64,000 nucleotides of DNA from Xanthomonas sp. 3793 (GTDB lineage: Bacteria > Pseudomonadota > Gammaproteobacteria > Xanthomonadales > Xanthomonadaceae), in the NCBI RefSeq assembly GCF_024806835.1, contig NZ_JANTYU010000004.1, positions 434,001 through 498,000 of the forward strand. Reading direction: 5' to 3'. The notes beneath the pieces were generated by a model. It saw only the letters and a program-made list of their open reading frames with translations. It searched no databases and was not told the DNA's origin. Each line of letters opens with the position of its first letter. The first letter of the stretch is position 1. The position numbers and the translations under genes were made by a program. Below, one piece after another: positions 49,810 to 58,133 of the stretch.

Positions 49810-50644
49810 GCTGAAGCCAGGTACCGCGGCACGCTGGCATTGGCGCAGCGCTGCCCAGCAACGCACCCCACTGGCGCTGCTGTTCCTGCATGGGTTTTCT
49901 GCAAGTCCGGGCGAGGCCGGCGCGCTGCCCGAACAGATGGCCGATGCATTGGGCGCCAACGGCTACGTGCACCGCTGGCCCCAGCATGGTGACAGCGCAC
50001 CCGATGCGATGCGGGGGCTGACCACAGCGGCGCTACACAGCTCTGCACGGGAGGCGCTGGCGCTGGCGCAGCGCATGGGCGAGCGCGTTGCGATTGTCGG
50101 TTCATCACTGGGCGGCACGCTGGCGTTATGGCTTGCGGCCCGGCATCCCGAGCAGGTTGCGGCGGTGGTGGCGTGGTCGCCCGGCATCCAGCCGGTCAAT
50201 GCGGACCTGCTCGATCGGCTCTGCGACGCCGATGCGCCGATCGCCGACCCGTACCCGCGCAGCGCCGCGGAGCTGGCCTACTGGTCGGACAGCATCCACC
50301 CGGATGGCTTTCGAACCTTGCGCGGCGTCTTCGATGCGCTCGCCACCGCGCCGCCGTGGTCACAGGTGCGCTGCCCGGTGCTGCTGGGCTATTACCGCGC
50401 GCCCAATGGCGACGAAGATCAGATTGCCTCGGTGCCGGCGATGCTGGCCATGTTCGACGCGCTGGGCACCGCTGCTCCGCTCAAGCAGGCGATCGCCTTC
50501 GACAGCGGCGCGCATGCCATCGGGTCGCCGCACAAGACGCCGCTGGCCGGACACGTTGCACAGGTGTCGGTGGAGTTCTTGCGTGCGCATGTCGGTGCAC
50601 ATGTTGACGAGGCTGAGTACGGCGACGACGGCGACACGCGCTGA
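49787..50644 (+). CDS. Alpha/beta hydrolase
   Basis: 285-residue alpha/beta hydrolase without signal peptide. The oxyanion strand LLFLHGFSASPGE, the nucleophile elbow GSSLGG (Ser107) and the late GAHAIGSPHKT (candidate His) form the triad scaffold. The start overlaps the kinase stop by 23 bases. Substrate unknown; probably an esterase, thioesterase or monoacylglycerol-lipase-type enzyme. Confidence 0.88.
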   Translation: MHNDHSTELKPGTAARWHWRSAAQQRTPLALLFLHGFSASPGEAGALPEQMADALGANGYVHRWPQHGDSAPDAMRGLTTAALHSSAREALALAQRMGERVAIVGSSLGGTLALWLAARHPEQVAAVVAWSPGIQPVNADLLDRLCDADAPIADPYPRSAAELAYWSDSIHPDGFRTLRGVFDALATAPPWSQVRCPVLLGYYRAPNGDEDQIASVPAMLAMFDALGTAAPLKQAIAFDSGAHAIGSPHKTPLAGHVAQVSVEFLRAHVGAHVDEAEYGDDGDTR

Positions 50645-50774
50645 TTGCGTGGGCGCAGCAACATCGCGCCGGACGGCATCGGTTGCGTCTGCTGCGTCCT
50701 CGTTGATGAATCGGCTAGCGCCGCCGCGCCCGCAGCGATCGCATACACTGGCGCGCCATCACGCTGCCGCCACG

Positions 50775-51335
50775 ATGACCACCACGCCTGCCACGCCCGA
50801 TCCGTTGACCGCGACCCGCACCTGGATCGAGCGCGCGGTGATCGGGCTGAACCTTTGCCCGTTCGCCAAGGCGGTGTACGTCAAGGACCAGGTGCGGCTG
50901 GTACTCAGCGATGCCAGCACGCCCGAAGCCCTGCTGGAACAACTGGCCGAAGAACTGGTGCTGCTACGCGACACGCCGTCCGAGCAGATCGACACCACGC
51001 TGATCGTGCATCCGGACGTGCTCACCGACTTCCTGGAGTACAACGACTTCCTCGACAACGCCGACGCAGCGGTGGAAGCGCTGGATCTGCAAGGCATCCT
51101 GCAGGTGGCCAGCTTCCATCCCGATTACCAATTCGCAGGCGCTGCGCCGGACGATGTGGCCAACTTCACCAACCGCTCGCCGTTCCCGACCCTGCACCTG
51201 CTGCGCGAGGACAGCGTGGAACGTGCGGTGGCGGCGTTCCCGGATCCTGACGTGATTGTCGAGCGCAATATCCAGACGCTGGAACGGCTGGGCCACGCGG
51301 GCTGGGACCGCGTATTGAACGGCGCCGAGCACTGA
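50775..51335 (+). CDS. DUF1415 family protein
   Basis: 186-residue DUF1415 protein with the family's conserved RTWIERAVIGLNLCPFAKA, TTLIVHPDVLTDFLEYNDFL and ASFHPDYQFAG motifs; the Cys and His residues suggest metal binding or catalysis, but no activity is known. The long in-frame extension upstream overlaps the hydrolase gene and is rejected. Confidence 0.9.
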   Translation: MTTTPATPDPLTATRTWIERAVIGLNLCPFAKAVYVKDQVRLVLSDASTPEALLEQLAEELVLLRDTPSEQIDTTLIVHPDVLTDFLEYNDFLDNADAAVEALDLQGILQVASFHPDYQFAGAAPDDVANFTNRSPFPTLHLLREDSVERAVAAFPDPDVIVERNIQTLERLGHAGWDRVLNGAEH

Positions 51336-51523
51336 GCACGCCTGCTGTTACGCGCCATCGCGTGCAGCAAGCCACGACCGTCGGCAGCCTGCGTCGACAG
51401 CTCATCGGTTGAAGTGCCGATAAGGACCACGTTTGCGTCACTGTCGCACGCATACCCGGTGTTGCTGCAGCACTGACATGGCGCGCGCTACAGTGCCGCA
51501 TCCTTCCGTTATGTGCGCACGCC

Positions 51524-52330
51524 ATGGCCCTGATTCCCGCTGTTTCCGCATGGAACCCGTCACCGCTGCAGGACCGCGTGGTGGTGATCACCGGTGGCGC
51601 GCAAGGCATTGGACGCGGGATTGCGCAGGCTGTGCTTGGTGCCGGCGGCAGCGTGGTGATCGGCGATCTGGATGCCGATGCCGGAAAGGCCTGCCTGCAG
51701 GAATGGGCGCTGCCACAACGCAGTGCGTTCGTGCGCTGCGATGCCGCGCGCCAGACCCAGGCCGCGCGCTTGATCGCCACGGCGCGCAAGCGCTTCGGCA
51801 GACTCGATGGCCTGGTCAATAACGCCGGCGTCGCAGACCCGCACGTTGCGCCGCTGCCGCAGCTGGAATGGGACGACTGGAACCGGCGTCTGGCAAGCCT
51901 GCATGGCGCATTTTTATGCAGCAAACATGCCTTGCCTGCGCTGACGCAGGCGCAGGGCGGTGGTGCGATCGTCAATATCGCCTCCACCCGCGCCTGGCAG
52001 TCCGAGCCGCATAGCGAAGCCTATGCGGCGGCCAAGGGCGGCCTGGTCGCCTTCACTCACGCATTGGCGTTGAGCGAAGGCCCGCAGGTACGCGTCAACA
52101 GCATCAGCCCGGGGTGGATCAGCACCGATGCCTGGCGTGCGCCGCAGCGCCGTCGTGCGCCCAAACTGTCGCGACGCGACCATGCGCAGCACCCGGCCGG
52201 ACGTGTGGGCACGCCGGAAGACATCGCGCAGCTGGCGGTCTATCTGCTGTCGCCGCAGCTGTCCGGGTTCGTCACCGGGCAGGACTTCGTCGTCGACGGC
52301 GGCATGTCGCGCAAGATGCAATACGTGTGA
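51524..52330 (+). CDS. Short-chain dehydrogenase/reductase
   Basis: 268-residue classical SDR. Cofactor motif TGGAQGIG (residues 23-30), NNAG at 99-102, catalytic Ser154 and the Tyr167-x3-Lys171 pair (YAAAK), and a C-terminal SGFVTGQDFVVDGG. The acidic GDLDAD after strand beta-2 suggests NAD(H) preference. Substrate unknown. Confidence 0.93.
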   Translation: MALIPAVSAWNPSPLQDRVVVITGGAQGIGRGIAQAVLGAGGSVVIGDLDADAGKACLQEWALPQRSAFVRCDAARQTQAARLIATARKRFGRLDGLVNNAGVADPHVAPLPQLEWDDWNRRLASLHGAFLCSKHALPALTQAQGGGAIVNIASTRAWQSEPHSEAYAAAKGGLVAFTHALALSEGPQVRVNSISPGWISTDAWRAPQRRRAPKLSRRDHAQHPAGRVGTPEDIAQLAVYLLSPQLSGFVTGQDFVVDGGMSRKMQYV

Positions 52331-52764
52331 GGTGTGCTGCCGATGCGGGCTGGGTGATGCGCGTTGCAGCGTGCCGGGCGTGACGCTGCTACGCGCGTGC
52401 TTGCCGGTCTGTGGCGGTGGTCATGCACGACAACCCCGTTTGCGCATCGGTGAGGCGCAAGCTCCGATAGCGGTGCGCATCGTGCATCCGCTGCAGCGGG
52501 GCTTTGCGCGTTGTCCATGCGTGAAGCGGTTTGGGTTGGTTTGTCCGTACCGCACCGCGCCCAGCCCGCGTTTGCGACGCAGGCGCTCCAAACCGCGCGC
52601 GCCAGTGGCGCGCAAACCGTGCCTTCTCGCCCCGGCGGGAGCGGGGCGTTGGTGGTCGCGCGCTGATCGCCAGCGTGCCATGGGCTGATCGCCAGCGCGG
52701 ATTGCTGCGCCTGGCATCGCACTGCGGTCCGGATGCGCGTCCGCACGCTCACCCACCCCGCCGG
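52331..52764. other. Intergenic region carrying a dispersed repeat
   Basis: About 434 bases between convergent genes. The segment 52545-52648 is an inverted-orientation relative of the 233-bp element at 61847-62460. The remaining bases show no gene or RNA. Confidence 0.6.
52545..52648 (-). repeat. Dispersed copy of the hairpin-rich intergenic element
   Basis: Read on the minus strand it matches the third unit at 62314: GCCCCGCTCCC...GGGGCGAG, then GGCACGGTTTGCGCGCCA, a GCGCGCC/GGCGCGC dyad, and CGCGGGCTGGGCGCG. Orientation is opposite to the alr-side array. Confidence 0.8.
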
Positions 52765-53445
52765 TCAGCCCGACAATTGCGCTTCCAGCAGGCGCTGCGC
52801 ATCGCTCAGCGAAGGCATGATGCGATGGCCCAGCGCGCGCACGTCCGCATCCGGTTCGAGCAGGTCCGGGATCTGGATCGGGGTCATGCCCGCCGCCAAT
52901 GCGGCGCGCACGCCGGTCGGCGAATCTTCCAGCACCAGGCAGTGCGCAGGGTCCACCTGGAGCGAATGCGCTGCCAACAGGTAGATGTCCGGCGCCGGCT
53001 TGGGATGGGCCACATCGCTGGCCGTGCACACCGCGTCGAAGCGCCACAGCAGATCGGCCGCCTTGAGCTTGCGCAACGCAAGCGGGCGCTGGGTGGAGGT
53101 CGCCACCGCACGCGGCATGCCGATCGCCACCAGATACTCCAGCAACGCAATGATGCCGGGCCGGTGCGGGATACCGCGTTCGGCAACGACGGCATAGAGC
53201 AGCTGCGCGCGCGCCAGCATGCGGTCGGCAGCGGCGTCGCCGACGCGTTCGCCGAGCAGGCGGCGGCAGGCGACATCGCCGGTGCCCACCATCTGCAACC
53301 AGAACGCCGGCTCGATCGTCAGCCCCTGCGCCTCGGCCGCCTGTGCCAGGCAGGCGGTGATGGCGCGCTCGCTGTCGAGCATCAGGCCATCCATATCGAA
53401 GATCACCGCCTGCGGGCGGAACGGCAGCGGGGTGGCCGCCGTCAT
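52765..53445 (-). CDS. HAD-superfamily phosphatase
   Basis: 226-residue HAD hydrolase (beta-phosphoglucomutase/GPH-like subfamily): motif I FDMDGLMLDSE, motif II VATSTQR, Lys in AHPKPAPDIY, motif IV VLEDSPTGVRAA. Its ATG overlaps the rRNA pseudouridine synthase stop by 4 bases (ATGA). Probable sugar- or nucleotide-phosphate phosphatase. Confidence 0.92.
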   Translation of the reverse strand: MTAATPLPFRPQAVIFDMDGLMLDSERAITACLAQAAEAQGLTIEPAFWLQMVGTGDVACRRLLGERVGDAAADRMLARAQLLYAVVAERGIPHRPGIIALLEYLVAIGMPRAVATSTQRPLALRKLKAADLLWRFDAVCTASDVAHPKPAPDIYLLAAHSLQVDPAHCLVLEDSPTGVRAALAAGMTPIQIPDLLEPDADVRALGHRIMPSLSDAQRLLEAQLSG

Positions 53446-54155
53446 GCAACCGCTCCACGCCCGAACAACACCTCCAGATCGCTGTCCTGCAGCGCACGCC
53501 ATTGCCCGGCCGGCAACGCGTCCAGCGACAAGCCGCCGATACGGCTGCGGTGCAGCGCCGCCACATGATTGCCGGCTGCGGCGAACATGCGGCGTACCTG
53601 GTGATAGCGGCCCTCGTGCAGGGTCAGGCGTGCCTGGCGTGGGCCAAGCACCTCAAGCTCGGCCGGCAGCAATGGCTTGGTTTCGCCTTCCAGCAGCAGC
53701 GTGCCGCTGGAAAACAGCGCCGCTTCGTCGCCGCGCAGGTCGTCGGCCAGGCTGACGTCGTAGACCTTGTCCAACGCGGACTTGGGCGAAATGATCCGGT
53801 GCAGCAGCGCGCCATCGTCGGTCATCAGCAGCATGCCGCTGGTGTCGCGATCCAGCCGCCCCACCGGCGCCAATACCGGCGCACGCGAGCGAAAGCGCGA
53901 TGGCAGCAGCTCGTAGATCAGCCGGCCGGTGTCCTTGGTCGAACAGGTGTACCCGCTGGGCTTGTGCAGCAACAGGCTGAAACCCGGCGGCGGGTCCAGC
54001 GGCTCGCCGTCGATGCGGATGGCATCGTGCTCCACCTGGTCGTCGGCATACAGCACCTCGCCCTGCGCATCGGTGACGGCGCCCTGGCGAAACAGCTGGG
54101 TCACCTGCTTGCGGCTGCCATAGCCGAGATTGGCGATGTGTTTGACCAGCTTCAT
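53442..54155 (-). CDS. rsuA: 16S rRNA pseudouridine synthase, RsuA type
   Basis: 237-residue pseudouridine synthase: N-terminal S4 domain (KLVKHIANLGYGSRKQVTQLF), then the RsuA catalytic core with GRLDRDTSGMLLMT (catalytic Asp102) and EGRYHQVRRMFAAAGNHV. It probably modifies U516 of 16S rRNA. Overlaps the methyltransferase stop by 4 bases, so the three genes form a tight operon. Confidence 0.93.
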   Translation of the reverse strand: MKLVKHIANLGYGSRKQVTQLFRQGAVTDAQGEVLYADDQVEHDAIRIDGEPLDPPPGFSLLLHKPSGYTCSTKDTGRLIYELLPSRFRSRAPVLAPVGRLDRDTSGMLLMTDDGALLHRIISPKSALDKVYDVSLADDLRGDEAALFSSGTLLLEGETKPLLPAELEVLGPRQARLTLHEGRYHQVRRMFAAAGNHVAALHRSRIGGLSLDALPAGQWRALQDSDLEVLFGRGAVA

Positions 54156-55219
54156 GCGCGCGCCGCCTTGCCGCGCACGGCAGCAATCAACTTGAAGCCG
54201 TCGCGCTCGGCGGCCACGCGGACCTGCCCGAAGCTTTCGTTGAGCACCTGCTCGTAGGGCAGATGCCGGTTGGCCACCAGCAGCAGCTGCCCGCCCGGGC
54301 GCAGTGCCTGCGCGGCCACGGCGATGAAACGCTGGCCGATGTCCGGGCGATCGGCGCGCGAGGGCGTGTGGAAGGGGGGGTTGCTGACGATGAAGTCATA
54401 CTGCGCCGCCAGCCCGGCGGTGACGTCATGCCAGAGGTACTGCACCTGCGCCGGATGCGCGATGTCCTGCAGATTGCGTCGCGCCAACGCCAGTGCGCGC
54501 GCCTCGGCTTCGTACAGGTCCAGCGCGGTGACCTTGGGGCAGCGCGCCAGCAGTTCGGCCGAGAGATACCCGAACCCCGCACCCAGGTCGGCACCATGCC
54601 CGGACAGAGTGGCCGGCAGGTGCTCGACCAGCAACGCCGACGCAGGATCGATGCGATCCCAGGCGAACACGCCCGGTCGGCTGACGAAGCGCCCATCCAG
54701 GATCTTGCGTGGCGCATCCAGCGCGGCCCAGCGCGCCTGCAACGCGGCGTCGGTGTCGGCAGGCAGCGGCGCGGTCCAGTAGGTGCGGCAGTGGTGCTTG
54801 GTCAGGCTGCCGGCCAGGCCGGCGAGCTGGCGCAGATCGGCCTCGCCCGAGCGCGCGCCCTCGTTGTTGGACTGGCACGCCACCACCCTGCCGCCGGGCG
54901 CGGTCAGCGCGAGCGCGCGTGCAAACAGCGCGCGCGCTTCTTCGCGCTGCCGCGGCGGCAGCACCAGCACCAGCGCATACCGCGTACTGTCGGCCTCGAT
55001 CTCGCTCTCTTCGCGCACGCCCCAGCCGCTCCCCTGCAATGCCTGCGCAAACGGGCGAAAACTCTGCTCGCAGGTCAGCGCGTCGGCGGATGCATGCTCG
55101 CGCAGCGGAAAACCGTCGCGCGCGCGCAGAAACAGGACCGGGCCTGTCGGCCACGGCAGCGCGCCTTGGGCGAAGGGCAGGAACAGGGCTTGAAGCGGTG
55201 CATCGTGCGGGCCAGCCAT
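54152..55219 (-). CDS. Class I SAM methyltransferase, RsmC/RlmG-like rRNA methyltransferase
   Basis: 355-residue enzyme with two methyltransferase-like halves: a degenerate N-terminal half and a C-terminal catalytic half with GADLGAGFGYLSAELL (SAM-binding) and DFIVSNPPFHTPSRAD (the NPPF motif of N2-guanine methyltransferases). RsmC makes m2G1207 in 16S rRNA. The start is either 55219 (MAGPHD) or 55249; neither has a clear ribosome-binding site. Confidence 0.85.
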   Translation of the reverse strand: MAGPHDAPLQALFLPFAQGALPWPTGPVLFLRARDGFPLREHASADALTCEQSFRPFAQALQGSGWGVREESEIEADSTRYALVLVLPPRQREEARALFARALALTAPGGRVVACQSNNEGARSGEADLRQLAGLAGSLTKHHCRTYWTAPLPADTDAALQARWAALDAPRKILDGRFVSRPGVFAWDRIDPASALLVEHLPATLSGHGADLGAGFGYLSAELLARCPKVTALDLYEAEARALALARRNLQDIAHPAQVQYLWHDVTAGLAAQYDFIVSNPPFHTPSRADRPDIGQRFIAVAAQALRPGGQLLLVANRHLPYEQVLNESFGQVRVAAERDGFKLIAAVRGKAARA

Positions 55220-55448
55220 CGGATCGTCGGGTCGTGAACAGGCGGCCATTGTAAGGGAGCGCTGCCTGCCACCCGTCCTGGTCGCCCCCGATCCGGTCTT
55301 GCAGCATGACAGCCCGTCACGCGCTGATGCGGGTCGTCCATTACGTGACCTGCGAACAGGCGACCTTGCACGGTTTATACGGAGCGTTGATGCATACGCA
55401 ACATCTGCCGGCCTAGGCTGGAATTCAAGCCCACACCGGAGATACGCG

Positions 55449-55709
55449 ATGCGAGCCCTGTTCGTAGGTGGAGTTGTCGACAACAGCGAAATGGATCTGG
55501 ACGACACACCGCCACCGATGCACTACCCCGAAAACACCGGCGCAGGCCGCCCCCGTTACCGTCTGCACCAGGTCGGTGAGCGCGACGACGGCAGCGTGGC
55601 CTACGCCGTCTACGGTGCGCCGGAAATGGCCGACGACGACATCAGCCGCATCACCGAAGAGCGCGGCTACGCACGCCGTTTCAGCGCATCGCCGGAATCG
55701 CCGCGCTAA
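55449..55709 (+). CDS. Small hypothetical protein
   Basis: 86-residue acidic, cytoplasmic protein beginning MRALFVGGVVDNSEMDLDDT, with RYRLHQVGERDDGSVAYAVYG and MADDDISRITEERGYARRF. The GGAGA ribosome-binding site 6-7 bases ahead supports the ATG at 55449. No known function; the LHQVGE...YAVYG pattern looks like a compact beta domain. Confidence 0.72.
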   Translation: MRALFVGGVVDNSEMDLDDTPPPMHYPENTGAGRPRYRLHQVGERDDGSVAYAVYGAPEMADDDISRITEERGYARRFSASPESPR

Positions 55710-55819
55710 GCGTTGTTATCACAGCCAGGACTTGACGCGCTGCGGCTATCGACTCGCTGCCACTGTATGAAAGGTGTGCGATGGGTGAGTCAGCGGTTCA
55801 CGTTTCGACCATGTGTAAA

Positions 55820-55926
55820 GCCCCTCTCCCTTCGGGGAGCGAGGGCACAGTTGCGCGCCAGTGGCGCGTGCTCTGGGGCGCCTGCGTCGCAAGTGCGGGC
55901 TGGGGCTCGGAGAGGGAGTGGGGTGC
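55820..55926 (+). repeat. Degenerate copy of the hairpin-rich intergenic element
   Basis: GCCCCTCTCCCTTCGGGGAG, then GCGAGGGCACAGTTGCGCGCCAGTGG in parts, GCGCCTGCGTCGCAAGTGCGGGCTGGG: same order of motifs as the 233-bp units near alr, with many changes. Confidence 0.7.
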
Positions 55927-55974
55927 GGTCACGAGGCGAAGCCACGCTGTGCAGCAGGCCCGCGCTGCGCGCGT

Positions 55975-56147
55975 ACCCTCATCCGCCCCTTCGGGGCACC
56001 GTCTCCCGGCGGGAGAAAGGACAGTTCCGCGGTAAAGAGGTTGGGCGAGGCTAGGAGGCGAAGCCATGCAACGCGGCAGTTCCGCGAGGCTGCGCGCGTA
56101 CCCTCATCCGCCCCTGCGGGGCCCCTTCTCCCGGCGGGAGAAGGGAT
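55975..56147. repeat. Two REP-like hairpins (CCTCATCCGCCCC...TCTCCCGGCGGGAGAA)
   Basis: The segment starting ACCCTCATCCGCCCC is present at 55975-56020 and again at 56099-56147. Each contains two stacked stems, CCCCTTCGGGG or CCCCTGCGGGG, and TCTCCCGGCGGGAGA. The same second stem occurs in the 233-bp units at 62040 and 62275. Confidence 0.75.
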
Positions 56148-56181
56148 CGAGAGAAGAGATAAAGCCTGCGAACGTCTCCGC

Positions 56182-57519
56182 TTAGCGCGCCTTCGGCGTC
56201 ACCCGCCAGATCACATTGCCCACGTCATCGGCGACCAGCAAGGCACCGCTATTGTCCGCTGCAACGCCCACCGGGCGACCCTGGGCATTGCCTTCGGCGT
56301 CCAGAAATCCATCCAGGACCGTGATCGGCGTTGCGCTGGGCTTGCCAGCGACAAACGGGACGAACAGTACCTTGTAGCCACTGGGCGGGTCGCGATTCCA
56401 CGAGCCGTGCTGGCCAATGAAGGCGCCCTGGCGGAACCGCTCCGGCAGCAGAGTTCCGCTGGCGAAGGTCAGGCCAAGTGAGGCCGTATGCGGGCCTAGC
56501 GCGTAATCCGGCTTGATCGCCTTGGCCACCAGCTCGGGGTTCTGCGGCGTGACCCGCTCATCTATATGTTGACCGTAGTAGCTGTAGGGCCAGCCATAGA
56601 AGCCGCCATCGCGTACCGAGGTCAGATAGTCCGGCACCAGATCGCTGCCGATTTCATCGCGCTCGTTGACCACAACCCACAGCGATTTGCTCTGCGGTTC
56701 CCACGCGGTGCCCACCGGGTTGCGCAAGCCGCTGGCGAACACCCGGCTGCTGCCGGTGGCTGGATCGATCTCCAGGATCGCCGCGCGGTTGAGCTCGGCC
56801 TCCATGCCGTTTTCGGCCACGTTGCTGTTGGACCCGACGCCCACATACAGCTTGCTGCCATCGGCGTTGGCCAACAGCGACTTGGTCCAATGGTGGTTGA
56901 TCCCGCCGGGCAGATTGGCCACGAACGTCGGCTTGGCACTGATGTGCGTATCGCCAGGCTTGTACGGGAAGCTCACTAGCGCGTCGGCATTGGCCACGTA
57001 GAAGCGGTCGCCGACCAGCGCCATGCCGAATGGCGAGAACAGGCCGCTGATGAACTGCGTGCGCACCTCTGCCACGCCGTCGCCATCGGCGTCGCGCAGC
57101 AGGGTGATGCGGTTGACACTGGGCACCACGGCGCCAGCTTTCTTCATCACCGCGCCCTGCACTTTCTTGCGCAGGCCGCCGCCGCTTTCGGCATTTTCCG
57201 GCTTCGGCGGTTCGGCGGTTTCGGCCACCAGCACATCGCCGTTGGGCAGCACGTAGACCCAGCGCGGATGATCGAGATCGCGCGCGAACGCGTTGACCTG
57301 CAGATCGTCGGCCGCCATGGGTTTGGCGTTGGCGGCCCAGCGCTTGACCGGGGCCACCTTCACCGTGGGGATCAGGCGCTTGACCGGCTCGGGCAATTGC
57401 GGGTCAGGCCCGGTTCCCTGTTCGATGGCCAGCGTGGCGGTGTCGCCGCATCCGGCGAGAACGGCCAACGCCATCAAGGACAGCGGCCAGCGAATCAGCG
57501 TAGGCAGGGATGCATGCAT
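56182..57519 (-). CDS. PQQ-dependent sugar (sorbosone-type) dehydrogenase lipoprotein
   Basis: 445-residue lipoprotein (lipobox VLAGC, Cys about residue 24) with the six-bladed GDH-B/sorbosone dehydrogenase propeller: ARDLDHPRWVYVLPNGDVLVAE, INHHWTKSLLANADGSKLYVG, DGGFYGWPYSYYG, and GQHGSWNRDPPSGYKV (active-site region). Such enzymes oxidise aldoses with PQQ in the periplasm; no PQQ synthesis genes are nearby. Electron acceptor and substrate unknown. Confidence 0.9.
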   Translation of the reverse strand: MHASLPTLIRWPLSLMALAVLAGCGDTATLAIEQGTGPDPQLPEPVKRLIPTVKVAPVKRWAANAKPMAADDLQVNAFARDLDHPRWVYVLPNGDVLVAETAEPPKPENAESGGGLRKKVQGAVMKKAGAVVPSVNRITLLRDADGDGVAEVRTQFISGLFSPFGMALVGDRFYVANADALVSFPYKPGDTHISAKPTFVANLPGGINHHWTKSLLANADGSKLYVGVGSNSNVAENGMEAELNRAAILEIDPATGSSRVFASGLRNPVGTAWEPQSKSLWVVVNERDEIGSDLVPDYLTSVRDGGFYGWPYSYYGQHIDERVTPQNPELVAKAIKPDYALGPHTASLGLTFASGTLLPERFRQGAFIGQHGSWNRDPPSGYKVLFVPFVAGKPSATPITVLDGFLDAEGNAQGRPVGVAADNSGALLVADDVGNVIWRVTPKAR

Positions 57520-57608
57520 TGCGAACCATTCCTGAACAGTTGCGACAGTCGGCCATCATGCCGACAACTGCTCGGAGAGAAGTAAATACATCGTCAACAC
57601 GCCCCGTA

Positions 57609-57917
57609 TCACGGCACGACGTGTGGATCGGAACCCAATGGCAGCGGGTGCACGGCCACGATGCGATCCATCCAGATCCAGTGCGGCTCCTGGGTGGCGT
57701 CCAGCTGATCCAGGCGCAACTGCCCGTTGACGCCTTCGTTGTCGTTCTCGTCGAGATAGGTCTGGATGGTCGGGCGCACGGCAACGGTGCCGCTGAGCGT
57801 GCTGCCGTCGTCGAGTTCGATGCGCACGCGTTCCTGTCCGTCGAGCAGGGCCACCCAATGCTCGAGGGTGGCGATCTGCACGTGCTCGGAATAGACGTGC
57901 GGGGCGTATCTGGACAT
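57609..57917 (-). CDS. DUF3247 family protein (Sm-like fold)
   Basis: 102-residue DUF3247 protein, a family nearly confined to Xanthomonadaceae; from memory, an Xcc member has an Sm/LSm-like structure. It has ALLDGQERVRIELDDGSTLSGTV and HWIWMDRIVAVHPLPLG. The ATG at 57917 follows GGAGA; an in-frame start 30 bases upstream is less likely. Confidence 0.88.
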   Translation of the reverse strand: MSRYAPHVYSEHVQIATLEHWVALLDGQERVRIELDDGSTLSGTVAVRPTIQTYLDENDNEGVNGQLRLDQLDATQEPHWIWMDRIVAVHPLPLGSDPHVVP

Positions 57918-58133
57918 CGCGATATCTCCATGAGCGGAGCGCATCACGCTAGGCCAACGTGCGTGAAAGATGCAGCAAACGCGGCGTATTGCCGCATCTA
58001 CATCCGCACCCTACGCACACCGCGCAGGCATCGGCGGCCTGTCATGCGACCAGCTATCGAGCGCAACCGCCTTGCGATCGGCCCGCGCGCACCGCGACAG
58101 CGTCGACTGCGCGAGGTTGCCGCCGCGCCCGCA

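Larger units (their letters stand above)
55710..56181. other. Repeat-rich intergenic region
   Basis: About 470 bases with no supported gene. It holds a degenerate copy of the hairpin-rich element (55820-55926) and two short REP-like hairpin sequences (55975-56020, 56099-56147). Confidence 0.65.
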
